A program made the position numbers and the translations under genes. A stretch of 64,000 nt of DNA from assembly GCA_052116865.1 (NCBI GenBank), contig JBQKKG010000001.1, positions 124,001-188,000 of the forward strand, read 5' to 3'. The DNA is from CAUPWF01 sp963515125 (lineage in GTDB: Bacteria; Bacillota; Clostridia; Lachnospirales; Lachnospiraceae). Shown one piece after another: positions 15,979-24,419 of the stretch (the first letter of the stretch is position 1; each line of letters opens with the position of its first letter). Under the pieces are notes generated by a model, which had not been told where the DNA came from, did not search any database, and was given only the letters and a program-made list of their open reading frames with translations.

Positions 15979-16680
15979 ATGTATTTAGAAGTGAAAGAAG
16001 TAAAAAAAAGTTATGGGGAAAATGGAAGTTATATTCAAGTTCTAAAAGGGATTACGACGAATGTAGAACAGGGTGCGATGTGTGTGATTCAAGGGGCAAG
16101 TGGTTCAGGAAAATCAACATTTTTAAATTGTATCGGAGGATTAGAGACGTTGGACTCTGGGTCTATTATGGTAGATGGACATGAAGTTGCAGGATTAAAT
16201 CAAGAGGCTTTATCTGATTATAGAAGAGATAATTTGGGATTTGTTTTTCAATTTTACAATTTGATACCCAATCTTACGGTAAAGGAAAATATACAGGTAT
16301 GTGAGTATCTTACCAAAGACCCTTTAGATATGGAGGAATTATTAGAGACATTAGATTTGACCGAACATCAGAATAAGTTCCCATCACAGCTTTCAGGAGG
16401 GCAACAACAAAGATGTGCAATTGCCAGAGCATTAATCAAGAACCCAAAGCTTTTACTTTGTGATGAACCTACAGGCGCGTTAGACTCTAGAACATCAAAA
16501 GATATTCTGATTCTTTTAGAAGAAATTAATCAAAAGTATGGAACGACTATGTTGATTGTAACACACAATAATGCAATTAAAAATATGGTACATAAAGTCC
16601 TTGTGATTAAGGACGGTCAAATTAGTAAAGAGTACGATAACAAAAACAGAGTGCCAGCAATAGAATTGGAGGATTTATAA
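15979..16680 (+). CDS. ABC transporter ATP-binding protein (MacB/LolD type)
   Basis: A 233-residue ATPase with Walker A 'GASGSGKST' (about residues 40-48), Q-loop 'FVFQFYNLIPNLTVKENI', ABC signature 'LSGGQQQR', Walker B 'LLLCDEPTGALDS' and switch His in 'VTHNN'. The 'FYNLIPNLT' and 'EPTGALDS' blocks place it with exporters that pair with FtsX-like permeases. ATG 15979 is used because AAGGAG lies before it. Its stop is one base from the permease start, so the two form a complex: energy from this subunit drives the permease that follows. Confidence 0.93.
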   Translation: MYLEVKEVKKSYGENGSYIQVLKGITTNVEQGAMCVIQGASGSGKSTFLNCIGGLETLDSGSIMVDGHEVAGLNQEALSDYRRDNLGFVFQFYNLIPNLTVKENIQVCEYLTKDPLDMEELLETLDLTEHQNKFPSQLSGGQQQRCAIARALIKNPKLLLCDEPTGALDSRTSKDILILLEEINQKYGTTMLIVTHNNAIKNMVHKVLVIKDGQISKEYDNKNRVPAIELEDL

Positions 16681-16681
16681 C

Positions 16682-19411
16682 ATGCAAAAAGTATTGAGAA
16701 AAAGAGTTCTCAGAGATCTAAAAGCAAATCTACTTCGCTATCTGGCTTTGGCATTTCTTATTATACTATGCATGTATCTAATTGTTAGTCTAGTAGGTGC
16801 AGCAGATACAATTATCAAAGGGGTAGACCGTTGTGCAAAAGAAAATAAGTTGGAGGATGGTGAATTTACAGTGTTTGTCCCACTTGCTGAGGGGGAAATA
16901 AGTAAATTGACAGACCAAGGTATCAGTATAGAAAAAATGTTCTATTTGGATTACCTTCAGGCAGACTCTAGCACAATCAGAATTTTTCAGAATAGAGAAA
17001 AAATAAATTTAATTGATTTAGATGAGGGAACTTTGGCAAAGCAAAAAAACGAAGTAGTATTGGAAAAAAGGTATGCAAAGGAGCACCATTTATCAATAGG
17101 CAGTCAAATAACAATTGGAAATAGAGTGTTTCAAGTTACAGGAATTGGTTCCACTCCAGATTATGATGCACCGTTTAAAGATTTAGCTGATAGTAGTGTA
17201 GATAGTAAGCAGTTTGGTATTGCATTTTTAAATTCCGAGGGGTATGACATATTACAGGCAGAAGGGAAAAGTGCGAAATCAGAAGAATATACTTATGCAT
17301 ATCGTTTAAATGAAAAACTGTCTGATCAGGAATTGAGAGATAGTATTAAGAAGATTGATGTTACAGCAGAGGAAGTGGGGGATCCTTATTTTAAAGAATT
17401 CTGGGATGAGACTGTTGGGAAAAAAGAGAACTTAGAAATCGGTATACAGAATTTATCGGATGGTTCTAGTGATTTATCAGAAGTGCTAGTGGAATTGAGC
17501 AATCAAAATGGAAATTTACAAGGTGCATCTACGAAGCTTTTTGATACATATCTGAGAGAAGCAAATAATGGGCTTGCATCTTACGGTTTTAATCAGACTT
17601 TGACAGAAGAAAATTATCAAAATGTTTTAGAGACGATAAGAAATGCAACAGATCATGCAATGCTGCGTTTGAAAATGAATTCTATAAAAGAGGAGTTAAA
17701 AGAATTAGAAGCCTATAGAGATGGCATCTTAGAATATACCAATGGTGTGAATGCATGTAGCAATGGGGCAAATGAATTACAAACGGGTATGGAAGAATTG
17801 AAGCATAGTACCAATGAACTTATAGAGGAATCGTCTGATTTTGATGTAAGTAACTTAACAAATTTTCTAAAGGCGGAAGACAATCCAAGAGTAAATGCCT
17901 CGGCTGATGATCAAGTGATTAATAAAATCAGTGGTCTTGTTGCAGGTGTCATTGTGATGATTCTATTTACCTATGTAATTTCAGTTTTTGTTATACATAG
18001 TATTGAAAAGGAAAGCAGTGTTATTGGTGCATTATATGCACTTGGTGCGAAAAAGAAGGAACTGATGCGGCATTATTTGACACTTCCGGTTATGGTAACA
18101 TTAATTGGAGGAACAATCGGAACCGTTTTGGGATTTAGCATATGGGGTGTGAATGTGCAAATGCAGGATTGTTATGACTACTTTTCTATCCCTATTATAC
18201 ACACTGTTTATCCAATGTATTTGATCTTTTATGGAATTGTTATGCCGCCAGTTGCTGCAATTATAGTGAATTGCTTTGTGATTCACAAGAAGTTATCAAA
18301 AACTGCGCTTTCACTTATCCGTAATGAACAACGAGGCAACAAGAGAAGAAATTTAAATCTTGGAAATATGGGATATATAGGAAGGTTCCGGGTTCGGCAA
18401 ATGTTTCGTGAGGCGAGAACGGGATGTACTGTTCTATTTGGAATGCTTGTCTCACTTGTTATTTTAATGATGGGAATTGATTGCTATGTAATGTGTAAAC
18501 ATATCAGTGTGGAAAATAAAGCTGATACCAAGTATGAATATATGTATACCTATAAATATCCGGAAAAAGAAACGCCAAAAAACGGGGAATCAGCGTTTGC
18601 AAAAACGCTGAAAAAAGAAATATACGGTTATAATTTAGATGTGACAGTATTAGGAATTGATGCGGATAATTCGTATTTTAATGCGAGTGTCAAAAAAGGT
18701 AAAAATCGAGTGATTGTGTCGTCAGCTATGTCACAAAAGTATCATCTAAGACGGGGGGATAAATTAATCTTGACTGATGAAGAAGAGAATATGGATTACG
18801 CATTTACGGTAGAAGGAATCACTCAGTATGCGGCAGGTCTATACGTATTTATGGATATTAATAGCATGCGGGAGTTATTTGGGCAAAGCGAGGACTATTA
18901 TAATGTGGTATTTTCAGATGAAAAATTGGATATTCCGTCGGGGAAATTATATGCTGTTACAACAAAGGAAGATATTGAAAAAAGTTCAGATGTATTTATT
19001 TCTATGATGATGCCTATGATTTATCTGCTCACGACAGTTTCAGTATTGATTTTATGTATGGTAATGTATCTCATGATGAAAGTAATGATTGACCGATCAT
19101 CACTAGATATATCCTTAATAAAAATATTGGGATATCGAACCAAAGAAATAAAAAAATTGTATTTGAATGGTAATTTTTATATGGTTGCGATAGGCGCAGT
19201 AATTTGTATTCCCGCATCAAAAAAAATCATGGATACCATCTATCCTGTGTTGGTATCTAATATAGCATGTAGTATGAACTTAAGTTTCACTTGGCAGTTA
19301 TATGTAGGAATTTATTTTTTCATTATCCTTTTGTATCTTATTATAAATCAACTTTTAGTAAAGAAACTAAAGAATATGTCCCTCACAGAAATACTTAAAA
19401 ATAGAGAGTAA
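16682..19411 (+). CDS. FtsX-like ABC permease, large two-domain form
   Basis: A 909-residue membrane protein. One N-terminal helix (about residues 19-40, LRYLALAFLIILCMYLIVSLVG) is followed by a long extracellular region containing a predicted coiled coil (about 245-385). Three helices form a first FtsX domain (about 415-540, 'VIGALYALGAKKKELMRHYL'), then another helix near 590, a second outer domain, and a C-terminal FtsX domain (about 780-905, 'DISLIKILGYRTKEIKKLYL'). The size resembles permeases that export peptides or lipids or sense antimicrobial peptides. Its cargo is unknown. It is coupled to the ATPase gene one base upstream. Confidence 0.9.
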   Translation: MQKVLRKRVLRDLKANLLRYLALAFLIILCMYLIVSLVGAADTIIKGVDRCAKENKLEDGEFTVFVPLAEGEISKLTDQGISIEKMFYLDYLQADSSTIRIFQNREKINLIDLDEGTLAKQKNEVVLEKRYAKEHHLSIGSQITIGNRVFQVTGIGSTPDYDAPFKDLADSSVDSKQFGIAFLNSEGYDILQAEGKSAKSEEYTYAYRLNEKLSDQELRDSIKKIDVTAEEVGDPYFKEFWDETVGKKENLEIGIQNLSDGSSDLSEVLVELSNQNGNLQGASTKLFDTYLREANNGLASYGFNQTLTEENYQNVLETIRNATDHAMLRLKMNSIKEELKELEAYRDGILEYTNGVNACSNGANELQTGMEELKHSTNELIEESSDFDVSNLTNFLKAEDNPRVNASADDQVINKISGLVAGVIVMILFTYVISVFVIHSIEKESSVIGALYALGAKKKELMRHYLTLPVMVTLIGGTIGTVLGFSIWGVNVQMQDCYDYFSIPIIHTVYPMYLIFYGIVMPPVAAIIVNCFVIHKKLSKTALSLIRNEQRGNKRRNLNLGNMGYIGRFRVRQMFREARTGCTVLFGMLVSLVILMMGIDCYVMCKHISVENKADTKYEYMYTYKYPEKETPKNGESAFAKTLKKEIYGYNLDVTVLGIDADNSYFNASVKKGKNRVIVSSAMSQKYHLRRGDKLILTDEEENMDYAFTVEGITQYAAGLYVFMDINSMRELFGQSEDYYNVVFSDEKLDIPSGKLYAVTTKEDIEKSSDVFISMMMPMIYLLTTVSVLILCMVMYLMMKVMIDRSSLDISLIKILGYRTKEIKKLYLNGNFYMVAIGAVICIPASKKIMDTIYPVLVSNIACSMNLSFTWQLYVGIYFFIILLYLIINQLLVKKLKNMSLTEILKNRE

Positions 19412-19465
19412 CAAGATAAATCAAGAATGAAGTATTACATTTTAGGATTATAGAGGATAAAAGTA

Positions 19466-19496
19466 TTGACTTTGACGTTGCGTAATAGTGTATTGT
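19466..19496 (+). promoter_or_regulatory. MerR-type promoter with 19-base spacer
   Basis: TTGACT (19466-19471) and TATTGT (19491-19496) are 19 bases apart, the stretched spacing that MerR-family activators correct by twisting DNA. The spacer TTGACGTTGCGTAATAGTG is of the kind found ahead of TipA-like MerR genes. It lies about 50 bases before the MerR start codon, consistent with autoactivation. Confidence 0.75.
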
Positions 19497-19547
19497 AATG
19501 ATTGTAGTTCAAATGTACAAAAAATGTATAGAAGGGAGAAATTGAAA

Positions 19548-20279
19548 TTGAAAATAAACGAAGTCGCAAAATTAACTGGTATTACTGTTAGAACCTTACA
19601 TTATTATGATGAAATTGGATTGCTGCATCCAAGTCAAACCACAGAGGCAGGATATCGGATATATGACAACCATGCATTAGACGTTTTGCAGCAGATTTTA
19701 TTTTTTAGAGAATTGGAATTTTCATTAAATGATATTAAAGATATTATGAAAAATCCATCTTATAATAAAAAAGAAATGTTAAGCAATCATAAAGAAATTT
19801 TAATAAAGAAACGGAACCGGCTGAACGACTTAATTATACTTGTGGAAAGCACATTGAAAGGAGAGAATGATATGAGTTTTAAACAATTTGATATGACCGA
19901 AATAGAAAAGGCAAAAACGAAATATGCAGAGGAAGTGAAAGAACGTTGGGGAGATACGGAAGCTTATGCTGAAAGTGAGAAAAGAACGAGTTCTTATGAC
20001 CATGCACAATGGGAGATGTTAAATAGCGAAGGTGCAGCTATTTTAAAGGAATTTAGTGAAAAAAGGGAGCAATTGCCTGATAGTAATGAAGTGCAGGTAT
20101 TAGTAAAGAAATGGCAGGTTTATATTACAGATAATTTCTATAACTGTACAAAAGAAATTTTATCCTGCCTTGGTCTGATGTATATAGGTGATGAAAGATT
20201 CAAGTTAAATCTAGACAAAAATGGTGAGGGAACCGCAAAATTCATGGCAGAGGCTATTGCTATTTACTGTACGAAGTAA
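19548..20279 (+). CDS. MerR family regulator with TipAS antibiotic-binding domain
   Basis: A 243-residue activator. Residues 1-70 are the MerR winged helix (MKINEVAKLTGITVRTLHYYDEIGLLHPSQTTEAGYRIY), a coiled coil follows, and residues about 115-243 are a TipAS-like helical domain (AKTKYAEEVKERWGDTEAY..YDNFYNCT-type block 'YITDNFYNCTKEIL'), which in relatives binds thiopeptides or albicidin. TTG 19548 is preferred; GGGAG is 9-10 bases upstream and the protein then begins as MerR proteins do. A 19-base-spacer promoter upstream fits autoregulation. It converges with the MATE gene, and drug-induced control of a pump is possible but not shown. Confidence 0.88.
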   Translation: MKINEVAKLTGITVRTLHYYDEIGLLHPSQTTEAGYRIYDNHALDVLQQILFFRELEFSLNDIKDIMKNPSYNKKEMLSNHKEILIKKRNRLNDLIILVESTLKGENDMSFKQFDMTEIEKAKTKYAEEVKERWGDTEAYAESEKRTSSYDHAQWEMLNSEGAAILKEFSEKREQLPDSNEVQVLVKKWQVYITDNFYNCTKEILSCLGLMYIGDERFKLNLDKNGEGTAKFMAEAIAIYCTK

Positions 20280-20321
20280 GCATTGTAAGCAAAACAAAGG
20301 AGTGGCGAACCCAATATGTCG

Positions 20322-21632
20322 TCAACTGGAACGTTTACACGCGACAGACATAATGAAAACAGCCACGATAAATTCAGTTATTGGCATGGCAATCCACAGT
20401 GCATTACCGCCCCACAAGGCGGGTAGTATAAAAATAAGAATACCACTGATAACTATACCACGTGTAATAGAAATAATAAAAGAAATACCAGGCTTCATTA
20501 CAGACTGAAAATAATAGGTAGCGTAAATGTTGAATGGCAGTAGCAAAAATGAAAGGCAGTAGGAACGTATAATCTTTGGAGCAATTTGTAGAACTGTTTT
20601 GGTTGGTGCCATGAATAAATGAACAAATGCGTTGGGAATTGACATGGTAAGAACAATCCAGAAGGCACTTACTACAGCTATCGTAATCAAATTGTAACGA
20701 ACCAACTTTTGAATACGTTCCATCTTCTGCGCACCAAAGTTGATAGATAAAATGGGCTGAGCTGCCTGTCCGATTCCATAGGCGCAACATTGAACAAAGG
20801 TGCTAATATTGACGATAATGCCGTAAACAGCTAAAGCGTTGGCACCAGAATAGCGCATAATTTGTTGGTTGAACAACATGGTTAGGATTCCCATAGCGAT
20901 ATCAATAAAGAAGGTGGAAAACCCTGTTGATATAATGTCCTTAGCCCTTTCCAACAAGTGTGTTGGCAGTACTAATTTAAGCGTGTTCTTGCTACGAAAG
21001 AAGTGCGACACCATCACAGAGAGTGACAAAATAGCACCACCGACTGTTGCCACACCCGCACCGAAAATACCTAAATCAAAAGTAAAAACTAGAAGGTAAT
21101 CGCCTATGATGTTAAAAATGCCACCAATCATAACGGCTTTGGTCGCCAAACCAGGGTTGGAGTCATTGCGTAAAAATGCAGACAATAATTGTGTAAATAG
21201 AAACACTGGAACAGAGAATTTTACTGGAATCAAATATTGTTTTGCCAGCGGTAGTAGTAATTTATCTGCACCAAATAAAAATAAAAGCTGATCTTCAAAG
21301 AGAACAAGTGTGATCCATAGGATAACAGCCAAAAGAATAGTTAAGATTATAGCAACTGAAAAGTATTGGTTTCCTTCGTCAGAAGTATGTTTTTTCCCTC
21401 GACTAGTACTCAACAAAACGGAACCACCAATACCGGTTAGTAGACCAAAGCTGTAGATAATGTTCCAGACAGGTGCGATTATGGCCATGGCGGCAGAGCC
21501 GGAGGGACCATGATATTGTCCAACCATAACCATATCAACTAATCCATAAACTGACGTAATCAGAGCACTCCCAAAAGAAGCGGCTAAAAACTTCAAATAG
21601 AGATGTTTTACATTTTCGTTTAATAAATCCAT
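20322..21632 (-). CDS. MATE family multidrug efflux transporter
   Basis: A 436-residue protein with 12 hydrophobic segments, from the NorM/DinF-type MATE superfamily that exports drugs with sodium or proton exchange. Family blocks include 'ALITSVYGLVDMVMVGQYHG', 'PVWNIIYSFGLLTGIGGSVLLS', 'LRNDSNPGLATKAVMIGGIFNIIGDYL' and 'CCAYGIGQAAQPILSINFGA'. The start is ATG 21632 behind AGGAG at eight bases. A leader peptide and a strong terminator hairpin lie between its promoter and its start, implying inducible read-through. Its tail meets the MerR gene, 43 bases away. Confidence 0.92.
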   Translation of the reverse strand: MDLLNENVKHLYLKFLAASFGSALITSVYGLVDMVMVGQYHGPSGSAAMAIIAPVWNIIYSFGLLTGIGGSVLLSTSRGKKHTSDEGNQYFSVAIILTILLAVILWITLVLFEDQLLFLFGADKLLLPLAKQYLIPVKFSVPVFLFTQLLSAFLRNDSNPGLATKAVMIGGIFNIIGDYLLVFTFDLGIFGAGVATVGGAILSLSVMVSHFFRSKNTLKLVLPTHLLERAKDIISTGFSTFFIDIAMGILTMLFNQQIMRYSGANALAVYGIIVNISTFVQCCAYGIGQAAQPILSINFGAQKMERIQKLVRYNLITIAVVSAFWIVLTMSIPNAFVHLFMAPTKTVLQIAPKIIRSYCLSFLLLPFNIYATYYFQSVMKPGISFIISITRGIVISGILIFILPALWGGNALWIAMPITEFIVAVFIMSVACKRSS

Positions 21633-21649
21633 AATGAATTCTCCTAAAT

Positions 21650-21700
21650 AAAAAAAGCCAGATAAGACAACAGGTATTTCAGCCTGTCACCTTATCCAGC
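21650..21700 (-). terminator. Attenuator hairpin directly ahead of the MATE gene
   Basis: On the minus strand GCTGGATAAG, GACAGG, then CCTGT and CTTATCTGGC form a long stem around CTGAAATA, followed by TTTTTTT. It lies 10-15 bases before the MATE ribosome-binding site. Its 5' arm contains the last codons and stop of the leader peptide, so a stalled ribosome would prevent the hairpin from forming. Confidence 0.8.
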
Positions 21701-21707
21701 TTGTCAT
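21687..21707 (-). CDS. Putative leader peptide MTSWIR of the MATE gene
   Basis: ATG ACA AGC TGG ATA AGG TGA on the minus strand, six codons, wholly within the MATE leader and ending inside the terminator's 5' arm. AGCTGGA and ATAAGGT-[GA]A-[AC]AGGCTG recur in the methyltransferase leader at 4497-4543. A GGAGGG stands about 20 bases upstream, further than ideal, so initiation is not certain. Confidence 0.5.
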   Translation of the reverse strand: MTSWIR

Positions 21708-21743
21708 TTTAATCTATGACTTACCCTCCGAGTGAGCGAGATA

Positions 21744-21773
21744 AATATAGCATAGGTTTCAATATAAAGTCAA
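21744..21773 (-). promoter_or_regulatory. Promoter for the MATE gene leader
   Basis: On the minus strand TTGACT (21773-21768) and TATATT (21749-21744) with an 18-base spacer. It would give a leader of about 100 bases containing the MTSWIR ORF and the attenuator hairpin. Confidence 0.6.
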
Positions 21774-21774
21774 C

Positions 21775-21961
21775 TAGTTTTTGTATTCTTAATTTAGTCG
21801 GAGGAAAGGCTTGGTTTATTCATCGGATGTTATACACCAGTGAATACAGAAGATTATGTGAAGCAATTTTTTTCAGAAATAATATTCCAACATGCAAAGG
21901 CTATTGGAATATTGGGTGGACTTATGCAGTATGATAAAATGAATGTTAATTGTATAAGAAG
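21775..21961. other. Intergenic stretch with a short gene fragment
   Basis: Positions 21837-21965 hold an open frame without a usable start (PVNTEDYVKQFFSEI.., then HAKAIGILGGLMQYDKMN). It looks like the C-terminal end of a lost soluble protein; I do not recognise the family. No other gene, repeat or RNA is visible here. Confidence 0.3.
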
Positions 21962-21990
21962 TTGACAATCCTTTTAATTGGTATTATAAT
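21962..21990 (+). promoter_or_regulatory. Consensus promoter of the mutS2-like gene
   Basis: TTGACA (21962-21967), 17-base spacer, TATAAT (21985-21990). It is 370 bases from the coding start, so the transcript has an unusually long leader, with short ORFs and two terminator-like hairpins. Confidence 0.8.
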
Positions 21991-22018
21991 TAATTAAAAT
22001 TTTGAAAGAGGTAAATGT

Positions 22019-22057
22019 ATGTTACGTGTGGTAAGAATGGAGAATACAGCTAATTAA
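22019..22057 (+). CDS. Putative first leader peptide upstream of mutS2-like gene
   Basis: ATG 22019 opens a 12-codon ORF (MLRVVRMENTAN) with GAGG seven bases before it. An overlapping alternative in another frame, from ATG 22015, gives MYVTCGKNGEYS. The position, close to the transcription start and well before the first hairpin, fits a regulatory peptide, but translation is unproven. Confidence 0.4.
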   Translation: MLRVVRMENTAN

Positions 22058-22098
22058 ATAGTTGTGAGGAGATAATTATTCTTTTTAAGAGGATAGTT

Positions 22099-22128
22099 AT
22101 GCCCATTTATCTGCCTTATGAATGCTGA
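22099..22128 (+). CDS. Putative second leader peptide MPIYLPYEC
   Basis: A nine-codon ORF with AAGAGGA seven bases before its ATG, ending TGA at 22126-22128. It precedes the first terminator hairpin by about 40 bases. With the upstream ORF it makes a two-peptide leader of the kind that controls inducible translation-stress and resistance genes. Function is inferred only from layout. Confidence 0.4.
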   Translation: MPIYLPYEC

Positions 22129-22168
22129 CATACACTTCAAATAGATATGTATAATAGAATGGATTTAG

Positions 22169-22199
22169 AAGCATGGATGTGTAGTCATGCTTTTTTTCA
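22169..22199 (+). terminator. First terminator hairpin in the mutS2 leader
   Basis: AGCATG and CATGCT pair around GATGTGTAGT and are followed by TTTTTTT. It would end most transcripts from the 21962 promoter unless relieved by events upstream. Confidence 0.65.
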
Positions 22200-22263
22200 A
22201 CCATTGTGGAATTGACGATGAGTTGCGCTAGCTTTATTACCATTAATTATTATATGCTTTTGA

Positions 22264-22313
22264 AACCACGGGAATTGTATGCTTTAACAGGCAGATATTT
22301 CCGTGGTATTTTT
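22264..22313 (+). terminator. Second hairpin in the mutS2 leader
   Basis: ACCACGG (22265-22271) pairs with CCGTGGT (22301-22307) around a loop of 29 bases, followed by ATTTTTAT. It lies about 50 bases before the coding start. The large loop and short T-run make it a weaker terminator than the first. Confidence 0.45.
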
Positions 22314-22361
22314 ATGGGAACATAATAAAGAAGTTCATAGGATAATTAAGAGGTGATGAGA

Positions 22362-24272
22362 GTGATAGATACAGAAAAAATTATTGAATTTGACAAAATT
22401 AAGGAAAGATTAGCAGAACTTGCATGTACAAAAAAAGCGAAGGAAAAATCAAAGAAATTAACACCATATTTAGCAGAAGCAAAAGTAAAAGCAAAATTAA
22501 GGGAGACGACAGAAGCGAAGGTTATGATAGAAACATGTGGAAACCCACCAATGACTGCGCTACATGGGATTGATGAATTAATAGAGATTGCAAAAAAAGG
22601 TGGCTGTCTTATGCCAGATCAATTAGAAAATATTGCAGTAGTGATCACTGCCGTAAGACGATGGAAAGACTATCTGAATAAGTGTAAACAATATGAAATC
22701 GGGTTAGCGTATTACGAAGAGAACCTGGATTCGCTTGATGATGTGTATGAGAAAATCAATAAAACAATACGAAATACAAGAGTGGATGATTATGCTTCAA
22801 AACAGTTGAAATCATTGCGAGAAGAAATAGCGAGGATTGATAGCAAAATGCATGAGAAGGCAGATTCTGTCATGCGAAAGAATAAGGAATATATGTCGGA
22901 TAGTTTTAGTACTATGAGAAATGGGCATATTTGTGTACCAGTAAAGAAAGAGTATAAATCTAAAATAAGTGGAACAATCATGGATAAATCCACAACTGGG
23001 AATACGGTCTTTATGGAACCTGGAACTGTTGCAAGATTCTATGAAGAGTTACAAGAATTAAAGATAGACGAGGAGAATGAAGAGAGAAGGATTCTGTATT
23101 CATTAACTGCAATGTTGTTAGACAAAGAAGACATAATGAGCAGAAATCATCAAACAATTGAGAAGTTAGATTTTATTTTTGCCAAGGCAAAACTCAGTAT
23201 AGAATATGAGGGGGTATTACCAGAAATTAATACGAATCGGTATATAAGGCTACAAAAAGGAAGACATCCATTAATGGATAAAACAATTAATGTACCACTC
23301 AATTTTGAAATTGGGCATGGGATTAATGGTGTGATTATTACAGGACCCAATACAGGTGGAAAAACGGTAGCAATTAAGACCGTAGCACTTAACTGTATGA
23401 TGGCGCAAAGTGGGCTACATGTAGCATGTGAAAAAGCTGAGATTTGTATGAACAATGCTTTTTTGTGTGACATTGGAGATGGACAAAATTTATCTGAGAA
23501 TCTTTCTACATTCTCAGCACATATTACTAATGTGTTGGATATTTTGAACATGGTAAGTCAGGAAAGCTTAGTCATTATGGATGAGCTAGGTTCCGGTACT
23601 GACCCTGCAGAAGGAATGGGAATAGGTATAGCTATACTAGAAGAATTAAAAAAAAGTAATGCTTTGTTCTTAGTCACCACTCACTATCCAGAAATCAAAG
23701 AATATGCAAAAAAAGAAACAGGAATTGTCAATGCGAGGATGACGTTTGACAAGGAGAGTTTAAAGCCATTATATCAATTAGTGATTGGAGAAGCAGGGGA
23801 AAGTTGTGCTTTTTATATTGCGGGTAAATTAGGGATGCCAAAGCATATGCTTGAGCAAGCAGTAAAGGCAGCTTATGGGGAAAATGTAAAGAAAGAAATA
23901 TGTGGTTTAGCTGGAAAAACAGAGAAAAGAGTAACAAAAAAGACTTCATATTCAAAGATACAGAAAAAGAAAAGCATTTCAAGACAAGAGGATGCATTAA
24001 AGTATCGTTTGGGAGATAGTGTGATGGTACTACCTGACAGGAAGATAGGAATTGTAAGTCAAACGGCAAATGAAAAAGGATTTCTGCAAGTACAAATGCC
24101 AGATAAGAAGATATGGATCAATCATAAGAGAATAAAGCTACATGTTGCAGCAGAGCAATTATATCCAGAAGACTATGACTTTTCCATTATTTTTGATAGT
24201 GTGGAAAAGAGAAAAGCACAGCATGAGATGGGGAGAAAATATGTAGAGGGTGAATTCAAATATATGGATTAG
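22362..24272 (+). CDS. MutS2-like ATPase lacking the Smr domain
   Basis: A 636-residue protein of the MutS2 branch. Helical core/lever regions (about 1-300, with 'MRKNKEYMSDSFSTMRNGHICVPVK' and 'STTGNTVFMEPGTV') lead to the ABC-type ATPase: Walker A 'ITGPNTGGKT' near residue 327, 'LSENLSTFSAHI' signature, Walker B 'LVIMDELGSGTDPAEG' near 403, 'VTTHYPEIK'. A KOW-like part follows (LGDSVMVLPDRKIGIV). Typical MutS2 is about 780 residues and ends with an Smr nuclease domain; this one ends without it. GTG 22362 is preferred because AGAGG is eight bases upstream. In Bacillus, MutS2 acts on collided ribosomes; a ribosome-related role here fits the attenuator-like leader but is inferred. Confidence 0.85.
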   Translation: MIDTEKIIEFDKIKERLAELACTKKAKEKSKKLTPYLAEAKVKAKLRETTEAKVMIETCGNPPMTALHGIDELIEIAKKGGCLMPDQLENIAVVITAVRRWKDYLNKCKQYEIGLAYYEENLDSLDDVYEKINKTIRNTRVDDYASKQLKSLREEIARIDSKMHEKADSVMRKNKEYMSDSFSTMRNGHICVPVKKEYKSKISGTIMDKSTTGNTVFMEPGTVARFYEELQELKIDEENEERRILYSLTAMLLDKEDIMSRNHQTIEKLDFIFAKAKLSIEYEGVLPEINTNRYIRLQKGRHPLMDKTINVPLNFEIGHGINGVIITGPNTGGKTVAIKTVALNCMMAQSGLHVACEKAEICMNNAFLCDIGDGQNLSENLSTFSAHITNVLDILNMVSQESLVIMDELGSGTDPAEGMGIGIAILEELKKSNALFLVTTHYPEIKEYAKKETGIVNARMTFDKESLKPLYQLVIGEAGESCAFYIAGKLGMPKHMLEQAVKAAYGENVKKEICGLAGKTEKRVTKKTSYSKIQKKKSISRQEDALKYRLGDSVMVLPDRKIGIVSQTANEKGFLQVQMPDKKIWINHKRIKLHVAAEQLYPEDYDFSIIFDSVEKRKAQHEMGRKYVEGEFKYMD

Positions 24273-24303
24273 TATTTCTGAAAAGAAAATGAAAAAAAAC
24301 ATC

Positions 24304-24341
24304 AATAAGACGATTAAGTATTGACTCGTCTTATTTTGTTT
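24304..24341 (+). terminator. Terminator after the mutS2-like gene
   Basis: AATAAGACGA (24304-24313) pairs perfectly with TCGTCTTATT (24326-24335), followed by TTGTTT. Confidence 0.75.
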
Positions 24342-24357
24342 GTTAAAGTCATGTAGA

Positions 24358-24383
24358 ACTAATTAAAGTTAGACAAAACTAAT
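24358..24383 (+). promoter_or_regulatory. Candidate metal-responsive operator upstream of DUF3793 gene
   Basis: CTAA-TTAAA-GTTAG and TTAGACAAAACTAA overlap as inverted repeats of the TTAG..CTAA type seen in DtxR-family iron or manganese boxes. DUF3793 and flavodoxin genes often belong to iron-limitation responses in clostridia, which supports the guess. No clear -35/-10 pair could be assigned, so this is tentative. Confidence 0.3.
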
Positions 24384-24419
24384 AAATGAAATAGTAATGA
24401 AAATAGAAAGGAGGAGCAT

